Assembly: GCA_964631605.1 (NCBI GenBank)
Contig: CAZVYG010000008.1
Span: forward strand, 34,474-98,473
Reading direction: 5' to 3'
DNA length: 64,000 nt
From: JARKQH01 sp964631605
Lineage (GTDB): Bacteria; Verrucomicrobiota; Verrucomicrobiia; Limisphaerales; UBA8199
The notes under the pieces are model-generated. The model did not search any database, had not been told where the DNA came from, and saw only the letters and a list, made by a program, of their open reading frames with translations. The translations under genes were made by a program, and so were the position numbers. Within the stretch, counting starts at the first letter, position 1, and each line of letters opens with the position of its first letter. This document shows positions 27,736 to 34,842 of the stretch, in pieces.

Positions 27736-29032
27736 AAAACGGAATCCGGGCTCCGGACGAAACCCGCCCCGCGCCGGCGCGGTGTCGCGGCGAGTGGCGA
27801 TCGGCCTGGGCGCGGCCGGGGTGGCGGGCATTGCCGGCGGCGCATCGCTGCTGGATTGGTTCGGCCAGTGGCGCGAGGCCGAAGCCCCCGCCGACATTTT
27901 CAAAGGCGACGCGCCCAAGGGCGAACTCTGGGAATTGTGGCGGCGCCGCGGCTGGGTCAGGGAGGCCGCCCACTATCTCAAGCTCGGGCGCAACGTCCAG
28001 TGCAAGGTTTGTCCCAACAACTGCCTGCTCTCACCCGGCGACCGCAGCCATTGCCGGAACCGGGTGAATGTCGAGGGGACGCTTTACACCCTGGCTTATG
28101 CCAACCCCTGCACCTTCCACGTGGACCCCGTCGAGAAAAAACCCCTGTTCCATTTTCTGCCCGGCACGCGCACCTTTTCCCTCGCCACCGCCGGCTGCGT
28201 TTTCCGCTGCCTGAATTGCCAGAACTGGGAAATCTCGCAAAAGAAACCCGAGGAGACCAAAGACCCGCGCGGGGAGGAGCTGCGCCTGCGGCCGCCCCTC
28301 CCGCCCAGCCTCACCGCCGAGCAGATGGCCCGCTTGAGCCTGTTCCCCGAGGACGCCGCCGCCGTGGCCGGCGCGCTCGGGTGCCCGAGCCTTTCCTATA
28401 CCTATTCCGAACCCACCGCGTTTTACGAATACACACTCGACACCTGCAAGGCGGCCCGGGACCGCAAGCTCCGAAATATTGTGGTCACCTGCGGCTCGAT
28501 CGAAGACCGCCCCGCCCGCGAGTTATACTCCTGGGTGGACGCCGCCCACGTGGACCTCAAAGGCTTCGACGAAGAGGTTTACCGCAAGCTTAACTCGGGC
28601 AGACTCCAGCCCATTTTGCGAACGCTCACCACGCTCAAAGAACTCGGCGTCTGGGTCGAGATCATTAACCTGGTGGTTCCCACCTACACCGACCGGCTGG
28701 ACACCATCCGCCGCATGAGCGCCTGGATCGCCAAGAACCTCGGCCCCGACCAGCCCCTCCACTTCTCCCGCTTCCATCCGCAACACAAACTGACCTATCT
28801 GCCGCCGACCCCGGTCGAGACCCTCCTCAAAGCCCGCGAGGCCGCCCGCGTCGAGGGTCTGCGCTACGTTTATATTGGCAACGTTCCGGGGCTGGAAGGC
28901 GCCGAAACCACCTGGTGCCCCAACTGCAAAAAGGCCGTCATCGAGCGCGACATTTTCGCCGTCACCGCCCTGCACCTCGAGTCGGGCAAGTGCCGCCACT
29001 GCGGAACTTCCATCGCCGGAGTGTGGAGCTGA
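27713..29032 (+). CDS. amrS: AmmeMemoRadiSam system radical SAM enzyme
   Basis: 439 residues from the ATG at 27713 (23-base overlap with the gene before). Motifs: an N-terminal Cys cluster C97-C100-C104-C114; the radical SAM cluster CVFRCLNC (C162, C166, C169); YTYSEPTAFYEYT; and a C-terminal zinc ribbon C402-C405/C427-C430. This is the full pattern of the AmmeMemoRadiSam radical SAM protein. Residues 25-47 read SRRVAIGLGAAGVAGIAGGA, a Tat-like signal or membrane anchor, odd for an enzyme needing a reduced 4Fe-4S cluster. The substrate of this system is unknown in bacteria; the operon suggests action together with the MEMO/AMMECR1 fusion and the membrane spermidine-synthase-like protein. Confidence 0.93.
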   Translation: MKPGVKTEKRNPGSGRNPPRAGAVSRRVAIGLGAAGVAGIAGGASLLDWFGQWREAEAPADIFKGDAPKGELWELWRRRGWVREAAHYLKLGRNVQCKVCPNNCLLSPGDRSHCRNRVNVEGTLYTLAYANPCTFHVDPVEKKPLFHFLPGTRTFSLATAGCVFRCLNCQNWEISQKKPEETKDPRGEELRLRPPLPPSLTAEQMARLSLFPEDAAAVAGALGCPSLSYTYSEPTAFYEYTLDTCKAARDRKLRNIVVTCGSIEDRPARELYSWVDAAHVDLKGFDEEVYRKLNSGRLQPILRTLTTLKELGVWVEIINLVVPTYTDRLDTIRRMSAWIAKNLGPDQPLHFSRFHPQHKLTYLPPTPVETLLKAREAARVEGLRYVYIGNVPGLEGAETTWCPNCKKAVIERDIFAVTALHLESGKCRHCGTSIAGVWS

Positions 29033-29072
29033 ATCTCGCTTCCCACGGGCGACGGCGGACCAGGAAGGGCTC

Positions 29073-29462
29073 TCAGGTCAGGCCCTGCTGCTGTGCTGCG
29101 GTGAAAGCGGTCCTGATCTTGGCCGGGGTAAGCGGCGACTGCAACAGACCCTCCTGAACTCGTTTCAGCAAAGCAGGGCTCAGGGGATCGTGCTGGTTGG
29201 CGATGCCTTGATTCACGGCAGCCTCAAGCGCAGCGAGCTTGGTGAACCGGGCGTCCGAGTAGAAAACGACTGTCGGCCGGTCCACAAAACGGTGCTCGCC
29301 CGGCTGAATAACGACGGTCTTGTCGGAGTGTGGACGTTCGGTGGTGAAGTTTACAATGATCACCTCGCCGCTCTGTGGATTGACGGCGGTGACGAGGACC
29401 CACAGATGAGACTTGTCCTGTCCCGGCTTCGGTATCAGCACCGTGTCGCCCAGGCCCAACAT
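29073..29462 (-). CDS. putative toxin of a Panacea-type toxin-antitoxin pair
   Basis: 129 residues from the ATG at 29462, four bases after the antitoxin stop. The N-terminal half (GDTVLIPKPGQDKSHLWVLV, then NPQSGEVIIVNFTTERPHSD) is a small beta-barrel-like domain of the kind found in PemK/SH3-like proteins. A helical C-terminus (LSPALLKRVQEGLLQSPLTP) follows. I infer the toxin role from the partner gene and the size; no catalytic residues are certain. Convergent with the radical SAM gene, 40 bases from its end. Confidence 0.7.
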   Translation of the reverse strand: MLGLGDTVLIPKPGQDKSHLWVLVTAVNPQSGEVIIVNFTTERPHSDKTVVIQPGEHRFVDRPTVVFYSDARFTKLAALEAAVNQGIANQHDPLSPALLKRVQEGLLQSPLTPAKIRTAFTAAQQQGLT

Positions 29463-29466
29463 CACG

Positions 29467-30021
29467 TCAACGCCCGCCCAGGAGGTTCTCAATGAGGGCG
29501 ACGCCCTCCAGTTCATCTTCGACGGCGGCGATCTCGAGGTCGGTCTTTCCACCCGCCTTGAGGATGTCGCGGTACTGGATGGGAATCGCGCTACCCTGAG
29601 GATCCTTCCATTCCGGAAGCTTGTGCGTCAAATCCACCAGCTCCCAGCGGCTCTTGGCGCCGTGCAGTCGGAACACCTCATCCAACAGTTGAACTTCTGC
29701 GGTGGAAAGCTCGTCTTCACCCGGATCGCTTTGAACTTGCACAGAGTAGTGTTCAGGCTCCGTGATGTGGCGCGCCCAAAAGGAGGTTTGTCCTGGCAGG
29801 CCTTCTTCGGTGGCCAAATCGAGCACACGGCTCAACACCGGCCCCCGATCCATGGAAACGTAGCTGTCTGTGGTGATGGGCCGTCCCCAACGGAGCAAAG
29901 CAGTTCGATCCGCCAGGTAAAGCAGCTTGATGAGCTTCATGTAGCTCATGCGACCCCCTCGCAGCTTCAAAAGGTGAGCCGCAGCTTGGGTTGCCTTTCG
30001 TTCATTGAACCGCAAACGCAT
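29467..30021 (-). CDS. Panacea-domain (DUF4065) antitoxin
   Basis: 184 residues from the ATG at 30021 (MRLRFNERKATQAAAHLL); the frame opens further up but adds no conserved sequence. The Panacea/SocA/GepA signature is clear: MSYMKLIKLLYLADR, then GRPITTDSYVSMDRGPVLSR. Panacea proteins neutralise toxins of many unrelated folds and are encoded beside them. The downstream gene begins four bases after this stop, the usual operon form. The pair is probably mobile or defensive in origin. Confidence 0.85.
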   Translation of the reverse strand: MRLRFNERKATQAAAHLLKLRGGRMSYMKLIKLLYLADRTALLRWGRPITTDSYVSMDRGPVLSRVLDLATEEGLPGQTSFWARHITEPEHYSVQVQSDPGEDELSTAEVQLLDEVFRLHGAKSRWELVDLTHKLPEWKDPQGSAIPIQYRDILKAGGKTDLEIAAVEDELEGVALIENLLGGR

Positions 30022-30181
30022 GATACTGGTGCGCGGAATTATGTATGACAATTTCCCGCAGCGCAATTTTTTATCAACAGCACAATCTCGGCCCAAAATG
30101 ATCATTTTTCAAGAGGGGCCAAACGCGATCTAAAGCTGATTGGCCGTGTGGACCGCCGCGATGGGTTAACCGCCTTCAACC

Positions 30182-31009
30182 CTAAACCGCCGCCGGGTCA
30201 ACCTCGCCGGCCTGCCACAGTTGGCGGCCCTCCATGCCCCCGGCGATGACCAGGGTCTGACCGGTGATATGCCGCGCGAGTTTGTCCGAGGACAGAAACA
30301 CGGCGGCGTGGGCAATGTCCTCGGGCCGCCCCAGTTGCGGCAGGGCCATGGTGGCCGTCACTTTTCGAATCTGTTGATGGTCCGAGAGCCTGGCCGCCAG
30401 CCGCGGCACGACCGTCCAGCCCGGGCAAATGCAGTTGACCCGGCCCCCGCAGTAGCCGCGGGTGTGCGGGGCGATTCGCGCTATCTCGTTTTTCAGCGTC
30501 CGGTTCAGACCGAAGGCGATAGCCGATTTGCCGGCCGCGTAGTCCGCATGGCCGGCTTCGCCAAACACCCCGGCGGTGGAAGCAATCAGAACCGCGCTGC
30601 CGCGGTGCTGCCGGGCCACAATCCGGAAGAACTCCCGCAGACACAGGAACGTCGAGGTCAGCACTCCGTCCAGCGTGGCGCGCCATTGCCTGAGAGACAT
30701 TTCATGCAGGGGCACGTCGCGGGTTTCCCAGGAAGCGGCGTTGGCCACCAACGTGTCCACCCGCCCAAACCGGTCCAGCGCACGAGCGAACAGCGCCCGG
30801 GCGCCACGCTCGGTGGCAAGATCGGCCCCAACCAGCAGGGTTTCCGCCGGGAGACACTCCCGGGCCAGGGCGGCGGCCGCCCCACGGCCGCGGCGGTAGG
30901 GGAGCACCACCCGGGCGCCTTCCCCGGCGAACGCCCGGGCAATGGCCGAGCCGATGCCGCCGGAGGCGCCCGTCACCACCACGACTTTCCCGCGCAAATC
31001 CGCATCCAT
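30182..31009 (-). CDS. SDR-family NAD(P)-dependent oxidoreductase
   Basis: 275 residues from the ATG at 31009. Classical short-chain dehydrogenase: TGASGGIG dinucleotide motif at 13-20, NAAS at 90-93, catalytic Ser144 (IASTAG) and YxxxK (Tyr157, Lys161). The C-terminal section GRPEDIAHAAVFLSSDKLARHITGQTL is typical of FabG-like members. LPYRRGRGAAAAL after the first beta-alpha unit suggests NADPH preference. The substrate cannot be inferred from context, since the gene stands alone between unrelated genes. Confidence 0.88.
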   Translation of the reverse strand: MDADLRGKVVVVTGASGGIGSAIARAFAGEGARVVLPYRRGRGAAAALARECLPAETLLVGADLATERGARALFARALDRFGRVDTLVANAASWETRDVPLHEMSLRQWRATLDGVLTSTFLCLREFFRIVARQHRGSAVLIASTAGVFGEAGHADYAAGKSAIAFGLNRTLKNEIARIAPHTRGYCGGRVNCICPGWTVVPRLAARLSDHQQIRKVTATMALPQLGRPEDIAHAAVFLSSDKLARHITGQTLVIAGGMEGRQLWQAGEVDPAAV

Positions 31010-31185
31010 GCGCGCAGCATACCGGCAATGGGAGCGGCGCGCCAGCGACTTTGCCGCATCCTCAGCCTGTGTTATATTGACCCCGAACCAAACATGCCGG
31101 GCGCGCCCGCAGGCCGCGCCGGGTTGCGTATCGGCCCGGAGACCTCGGCCGCGCACGGTGAATCATCGTGGATGGGAGAAAACAC

Positions 31186-31374
31186 ATGCAAAGCTACGAG
31201 TTCACTTCCGAGGAGTTGGAAATCCTGCGCGACGTGTTGCGTCATGCGGCGTCCGAAATGGACGTCGAGGTCGCCCGCACGGATTCGCATGACTTCAAAG
31301 TCATGCTCAAGCGCCGCCGCGAGATTCTCGACCGCGTTCTGACCAAGTTGGGCTCGGCTCCTGTCGCCGCCTGA
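31186..31374 (+). CDS. small hypothetical helical protein
   Basis: 62 residues from the ATG at 31186, preceded by GGGAG at good distance. Composition is Glu/Arg-rich and helical: FTSEELEILRDVLRHAASEM, DVEVARTDSHDFKVMLKRRR, then DRVLTKLGSAP. No family recognised. An amphipathic hairpin of two helices is likely. Clean ribosome-binding site and codon use support expression. Confidence 0.65.
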   Translation: MQSYEFTSEELEILRDVLRHAASEMDVEVARTDSHDFKVMLKRRREILDRVLTKLGSAPVAA

Positions 31375-31419
31375 ACCCCGCCGCGGCCCTCCCGGCCGGA
31401 CCGCCTTCCGGCGTCAGAT

Positions 31420-31629
31420 TCAGTTCTTACCGCGGCGCCTGGGCTTGCCGGGGTTAACCGCGAACTTAACCGTCGGCCCGGCTTTGCGCGAGACCACGGG
31501 GCGATGGCTGCGCATGCGCCGCCGCCGTTCCCGAGCCTCCGCGTTGAAGTGGCCTGCCAGCACAAACAAAAGCACCCCCAGCGCCGGAACACCCAGGAGC
31601 CAAAGAATGGGATTGGTTAAGTCTAGCAT
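31420..31629 (-). CDS. small single-pass membrane protein
   Basis: 69 residues. One N-terminal hydrophobic helix (PILWLLGVPALGVLLFVLAG) followed by a strongly basic tail (EARERRRRMRSHRPVVSRKA, then KPRRRGKN) that would face the cytoplasm or contact nucleic acid. No known family. Codon pattern and membrane-plus-basic layout suggest a real gene. Confidence 0.6.
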   Translation of the reverse strand: MLDLTNPILWLLGVPALGVLLFVLAGHFNAEARERRRRMRSHRPVVSRKAGPTVKFAVNPGKPRRRGKN

Positions 31630-31742
31630 GGTTCGAGTATTAACCGGCCACTGGCTGAGTCAACTCCCTACATAAGAACCAGTCCAGCGAGCGAAATTCT
31701 CAATTTTGAGATGGCAGCGGGAGTGCTCTAGGACTGCCAAGT

Positions 31743-32219
31743 ATGAATACTGCGACCGTGCTGTGGGAGAAAAGCCCGGGCTGCGACCCGTTGCTGGGCG
31801 GCCGGAAGAGGTTGGGCGGACCGGAAGACGATGAGGACAATCGGATACCGTCCAAACGCATCCTGCTGGTGGAGGACGACCAACTGGTGCGGGAATCCAT
31901 CGCCCGGCTTCTGCGGCAGGATGCGCATACAGTGGTCGAGGCCAACAACGGCGCGGAAGCTTTTGCCTTGTTCCTCTCCGGCCATTTCGACCTGGTGATG
32001 ACTGACTTCGAAATTCCCTTCGTCAAGGGCAACGAACTGGCTGTCCGAATCAAGCGGCTGGTTCCCCGGCAGCCCATCCTCATGATCACCGGTTATGCCA
32101 AAAGGCCTGGCTTGTGCAACCCCGTTGATGCCGTTTTGAACAAGCCGTTCAACCTGAATCAAATGCGGTCCGCGCTGGCAAGGCTTTTCCCAAGAGTCGG
32201 GGCGAGTTTTCCGGCCTGA
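31743..32219 (+). CDS. stand-alone response regulator receiver protein
   Basis: 158 residues from the ATG at 31743, with AGGA about eight bases upstream. After a 37-residue polar N-terminus the receiver fold is complete: LLVEDD (acid pocket Asp45-Asp46), VMTDFEIP with phospho-acceptor Asp88, MITGYAK with the switch Thr, and LNKPF with Lys134. No output domain, so it should act by protein contact, like CheY/Spo0F types. No histidine kinase is nearby. Confidence 0.85.
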   Translation: MNTATVLWEKSPGCDPLLGGRKRLGGPEDDEDNRIPSKRILLVEDDQLVRESIARLLRQDAHTVVEANNGAEAFALFLSGHFDLVMTDFEIPFVKGNELAVRIKRLVPRQPILMITGYAKRPGLCNPVDAVLNKPFNLNQMRSALARLFPRVGASFPA

Positions 32220-32392
32220 GATAACATTTCTTCACCCGGCAGCGGCACCGAACGCCCGTTGCCGAATGGAATTCTCCCACCGGACTCGAAGCCCGGCGCG
32301 GTTGTTCGTTCTTCCGCCCACCCTGCGCCCGCCCGAACGTCTCTGTTACGCGGCGCGACAGCCCCTGATTGGCGCCAGCCCGGTCCGGAGCA

Positions 32393-33061
32393 TCACGCCA
32401 GCTTGAGCGCCACCTCGGCCACCCGTTTGCCAAGTTGGGCGGCTGTTTTCAGCCCGAGTTCGTCCTGTGCAATGGTGTCGTTGGCGGACAGCAGGGTGGC
32501 GCCCTGAAAGGCCGGCGCGTGACCGCCCACCGGGATCATTCCAAAGCACAGGAGGATGGCCTGGATTTGCTCGATGGTCATTTCCTGACCGCCATTTCGG
32601 AAAGCTCCCACGGCCACCACGCCAAAGGGTTTGTCGGCCAGAACCATCCTGGGCTCGCGCAACGGCGCCAGCCGCTCGAGGAAACACTTGGCCAAACCGC
32701 TCAGGCTGCGGAAGTACGCGGGGGAGCCGATGATCACGCCGCCCAGCGCCGGGTCCTGGAATTTCGGGAGGATGTCCTTCATGTCATCTTCCGGCGGCTT
32801 GGGCGACCAGGGGGCGATGTTCAGCCCGCCGAGGTCAATCAGTTCGGTCTGAATCCGCGGGTCCACCGCCTTGGCGGCATCCAGCGCGGCCTGCACGGCG
32901 TTGGCCGTGGTCATCCCTTTGCGCGGGCTGCAGGAGACGCCGAGGATTTTGAGCGCCTTGCCCCCACTGGCGTCGGCGGCCAGGGCTGCGGTTGTGGTTG
33001 CGGCCAACGCCGCAGTGCCGGCGGTGGCGAGGAAGTTGCGACGCGTCACGTTTTCTTTCAT
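32393..33061 (-). CDS. Tat-exported flavodoxin/NADPH-dependent FMN-reductase-like protein
   Basis: 222 residues from the ATG at 33061, preceded by AAAGGA. Residues 1-32 are a twin-arginine signal: TRRNFLATAG followed by an alanine-rich core to ALAADA. The mature part is a flavodoxin-like FMN fold: LGVSCSPRKGMTTANAVQAA (phosphate loop), then GVIIGSPAYFRSLSGLAKCF and GVVAVGAFRNGG, as in the iron-sulfur flavoprotein/WrbA-like NADPH-FMN reductase family. Tat export fits a protein folded around FMN. It follows the CcdA-like gene on the same strand after about 100 bases, so a periplasmic redox role is plausible. Confidence 0.82.
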   Translation of the reverse strand: MKENVTRRNFLATAGTAALAATTTAALAADASGGKALKILGVSCSPRKGMTTANAVQAALDAAKAVDPRIQTELIDLGGLNIAPWSPKPPEDDMKDILPKFQDPALGGVIIGSPAYFRSLSGLAKCFLERLAPLREPRMVLADKPFGVVAVGAFRNGGQEMTIEQIQAILLCFGMIPVGGHAPAFQGATLLSANDTIAQDELGLKTAAQLGKRVAEVALKLA

Positions 33062-33164
33062 CGAATGTCCTTTCGGTAGCGGGTTATGGATACCAGATGT
33101 GATGATACCTTGCGTGTTTGACACATCCCGGCAACGAAAGCAAAGGTTTATTTGGGAAGTGTCA

Positions 33165-33863
33165 TCATGGCGCGGTGTAAATGAGCCAGACGCCGCCGAG
33201 CATGACCAGAATGCCGCAAACGATCTTGAGCACGGCCAGGCCTTTGGATTGCTCATTCCATTTGAGCCAGCGCTCGACCAGCTCGGTGGACGTGCCCGCG
33301 GCCACGATCACCCCGCAATGCCCCGCCCCGTAGGCCAGCAGCAACGCCCCCGCATACACCGGGGCTTCCGCGCCCAGCCTGAAGGTGACCGCCAGCATGG
33401 GCGCCATGTAGGCAAACGTGCAGGGGCCAAGGGCGATGCCAAACACCAATCCCAATAGGAACGCCGCCAGCAGGCCTTTGCGTTTCATGTTCACCGGGTT
33501 GGCGCCGGAGAAATTCAACGGAATCACGCCGACCAAATGCAGTCCCACCACGAAAAAAATCATCGCCACGAAATAGTTCCCGTAACGTCCCACATCCCCC
33601 ATCATCCGGCCCGCAGCCGCCGTAATCGCGCCAATGGCCGCGATGGTGCTGAGAATGCCGACGGCAAAGAGCGTTGAAGTCCAAAACGCGCGCTTGGTCG
33701 TCACGGGCCCTTGCTCGCTGATGAAACCCACGATAAGCGGGATGCTGGCCAGGTGGCAGGGGCTGAGGACAATGCTCAGAATCCCCCACACCACCGACGC
33801 GCCCAGCGCGAGGAGCGGCGCACCTTCAACGGCGTGGCTGAGGTTGGTGAAAAGCTGTTCCAT
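33165..33863 (-). CDS. CcdA/DsbD-type thiol-disulfide membrane transporter
   Basis: 232 residues from the ATG at 33863, with AGGA upstream. Six hydrophobic helices. The two signature cysteines sit in LSPCHLASIPLIVGF (helix 1) and LGPCTFAYMAPML (helix 4), as in CcdA proteins that carry electrons from cytoplasmic thioredoxin to periplasmic acceptors for cytochrome c maturation. The neighbouring Tat-exported flavodoxin-like protein and the multi-haem cytochrome 3-6 kb away give possible clients. Confidence 0.88.
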   Translation of the reverse strand: MEQLFTNLSHAVEGAPLLALGASVVWGILSIVLSPCHLASIPLIVGFISEQGPVTTKRAFWTSTLFAVGILSTIAAIGAITAAAGRMMGDVGRYGNYFVAMIFFVVGLHLVGVIPLNFSGANPVNMKRKGLLAAFLLGLVFGIALGPCTFAYMAPMLAVTFRLGAEAPVYAGALLLAYGAGHCGVIVAAGTSTELVERWLKWNEQSKGLAVLKIVCGILVMLGGVWLIYTAP

Positions 33864-33981
33864 GTTGGTCCTGTTATACAGGGCGAGTTTAGTATTTGCC
33901 TCGGTCCTTGCGGCAAAAGGGCCCTGCCTGGAGGGCGGTCTCGCCGCGGCCGCCACTACTTTTGAAATTGTGGCTCGAATC

Positions 33982-34365
33982 TCACCACACCACTTTCACG
34001 CCGTAAGAGCCAAAGGCGGAATCGCCGGTTACCAGGGGCAGGTTTTCCACCAGGGCCTGCGCCGCCAACAGCCGGTCAAACGGATCACTGTGGTGTGGCG
34101 GTAATTGCTCCACCGCAGCGGCGTGCGTCCAATCCACCGACAACACGCCCAGCCCGCCGGCGACTTTCTCCGCGACGTATTCCTCCACCGAGGCCGGCAG
34201 AGCCAGCCGGCCCAAACCGGCCTTGATGGCCATTTCCCAAACGCTGGCCGCGCTCAGGATCAGCTCATTGTCCTCGGCTTCCAGCGCGCGACGGGCCGCG
34301 CGGCTCAGCCGCGCATCGCCGGTTGCGAACCACAGGAACGCGTGCGTGTCCAGCAACAGCTTCAT
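33982..34365 (-). CDS. vapC: PIN-domain toxin (VapC family)
   Basis: 127 residues. PIN nuclease fold with its acidic residues: LLLDTHAFLW (Asp6), SAASVWEMAIK (Glu), DPFDRLLAAQA and VTGDSAFGSY (Asp). VapC toxins are magnesium-dependent RNases. The start overlaps the antitoxin stop (ATGA), so translation is coupled. Confidence 0.9.
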   Translation of the reverse strand: MKLLLDTHAFLWFATGDARLSRAARRALEAEDNELILSAASVWEMAIKAGLGRLALPASVEEYVAEKVAGGLGVLSVDWTHAAAVEQLPPHHSDPFDRLLAAQALVENLPLVTGDSAFGSYGVKVVW

Positions 34366-34595
34366 GCCGTGTAGTCCTTCATGGCGGGGATGGGCGCGTC
34401 GAAATCCGCACTGATGCGCACCCGTTCCTTGTCACAACCGAACCGCAGCCGGCCCCCCGGGCGATTCACCGGGCGCAGCTCCGCAACCGGATGGCCGCGC
34501 TTGGTGATCCGGAACGTCGCCCCCTTGCGCACCTGCTCCAACAATTCGGAGAGCCGGGTCTTGGCTTCAAAGGCCCCGATTTCTTTAGGCTTCAT
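34362..34595 (-). CDS. Phd/YefM-type antitoxin
   Basis: 77 residues from the ATG at 34595 (another ATG at 34613 would add six). The N-terminus reads GAFEAKTRLSELLEQVRKGA, then ITKRGHPVAELRPV, the standard Phd/YefM DNA-binding domain. The C-terminal 25 residues should wrap the PIN toxin encoded next. Such antitoxins repress their own promoter. Confidence 0.88.
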   Translation of the reverse strand: MKPKEIGAFEAKTRLSELLEQVRKGATFRITKRGHPVAELRPVNRPGGRLRFGCDKERVRISADFDAPIPAMKDYTA

Positions 34596-34609
34596 ACAAA
34601 CCAGTCTAT

Positions 34610-34837
34610 TCATCTGGTTGATGGCGTCAAGCCCGCGGGTCCGCCGCCGGCCGGGCGCGGAGGATGTGGATTGGTCGAGCAGACCGGGACAGTCCCATCC
34701 GGCAGGGCAAGGACGGGGCAGCAAGCGCCCGATTCCCGCCTCTCGGGCCCGTTGGAACCCCGGCGGTTGAGCGACGACACGGCGGCCACGCCCAGCAGCA
34801 GCGCCCCGACCAGCAGGACTTGAGAGCGGCGTCTCAT
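34610..34837 (-). CDS. small exported cysteine-containing protein
   Basis: 75 residues, starting five bases after the porin gene stop. N-terminal signal or anchor RRRSQVLLVGALLLGVAAVS, then a polar tail with a Cys-Cys pair (GACCPVLALPDG) and a third Cys. The end is proline-rich. No family recognised. Its position makes it the last gene of the cytochrome-porin block. It overlaps the alternative antitoxin start slightly, so only one of those starts can be used comfortably. Confidence 0.5.
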   Translation of the reverse strand: MRRRSQVLLVGALLLGVAAVSSLNRRGSNGPERRESGACCPVLALPDGTVPVCSTNPHPPRPAGGGPAGLTPSTR

Positions 34838-34842
34838 GGCTT

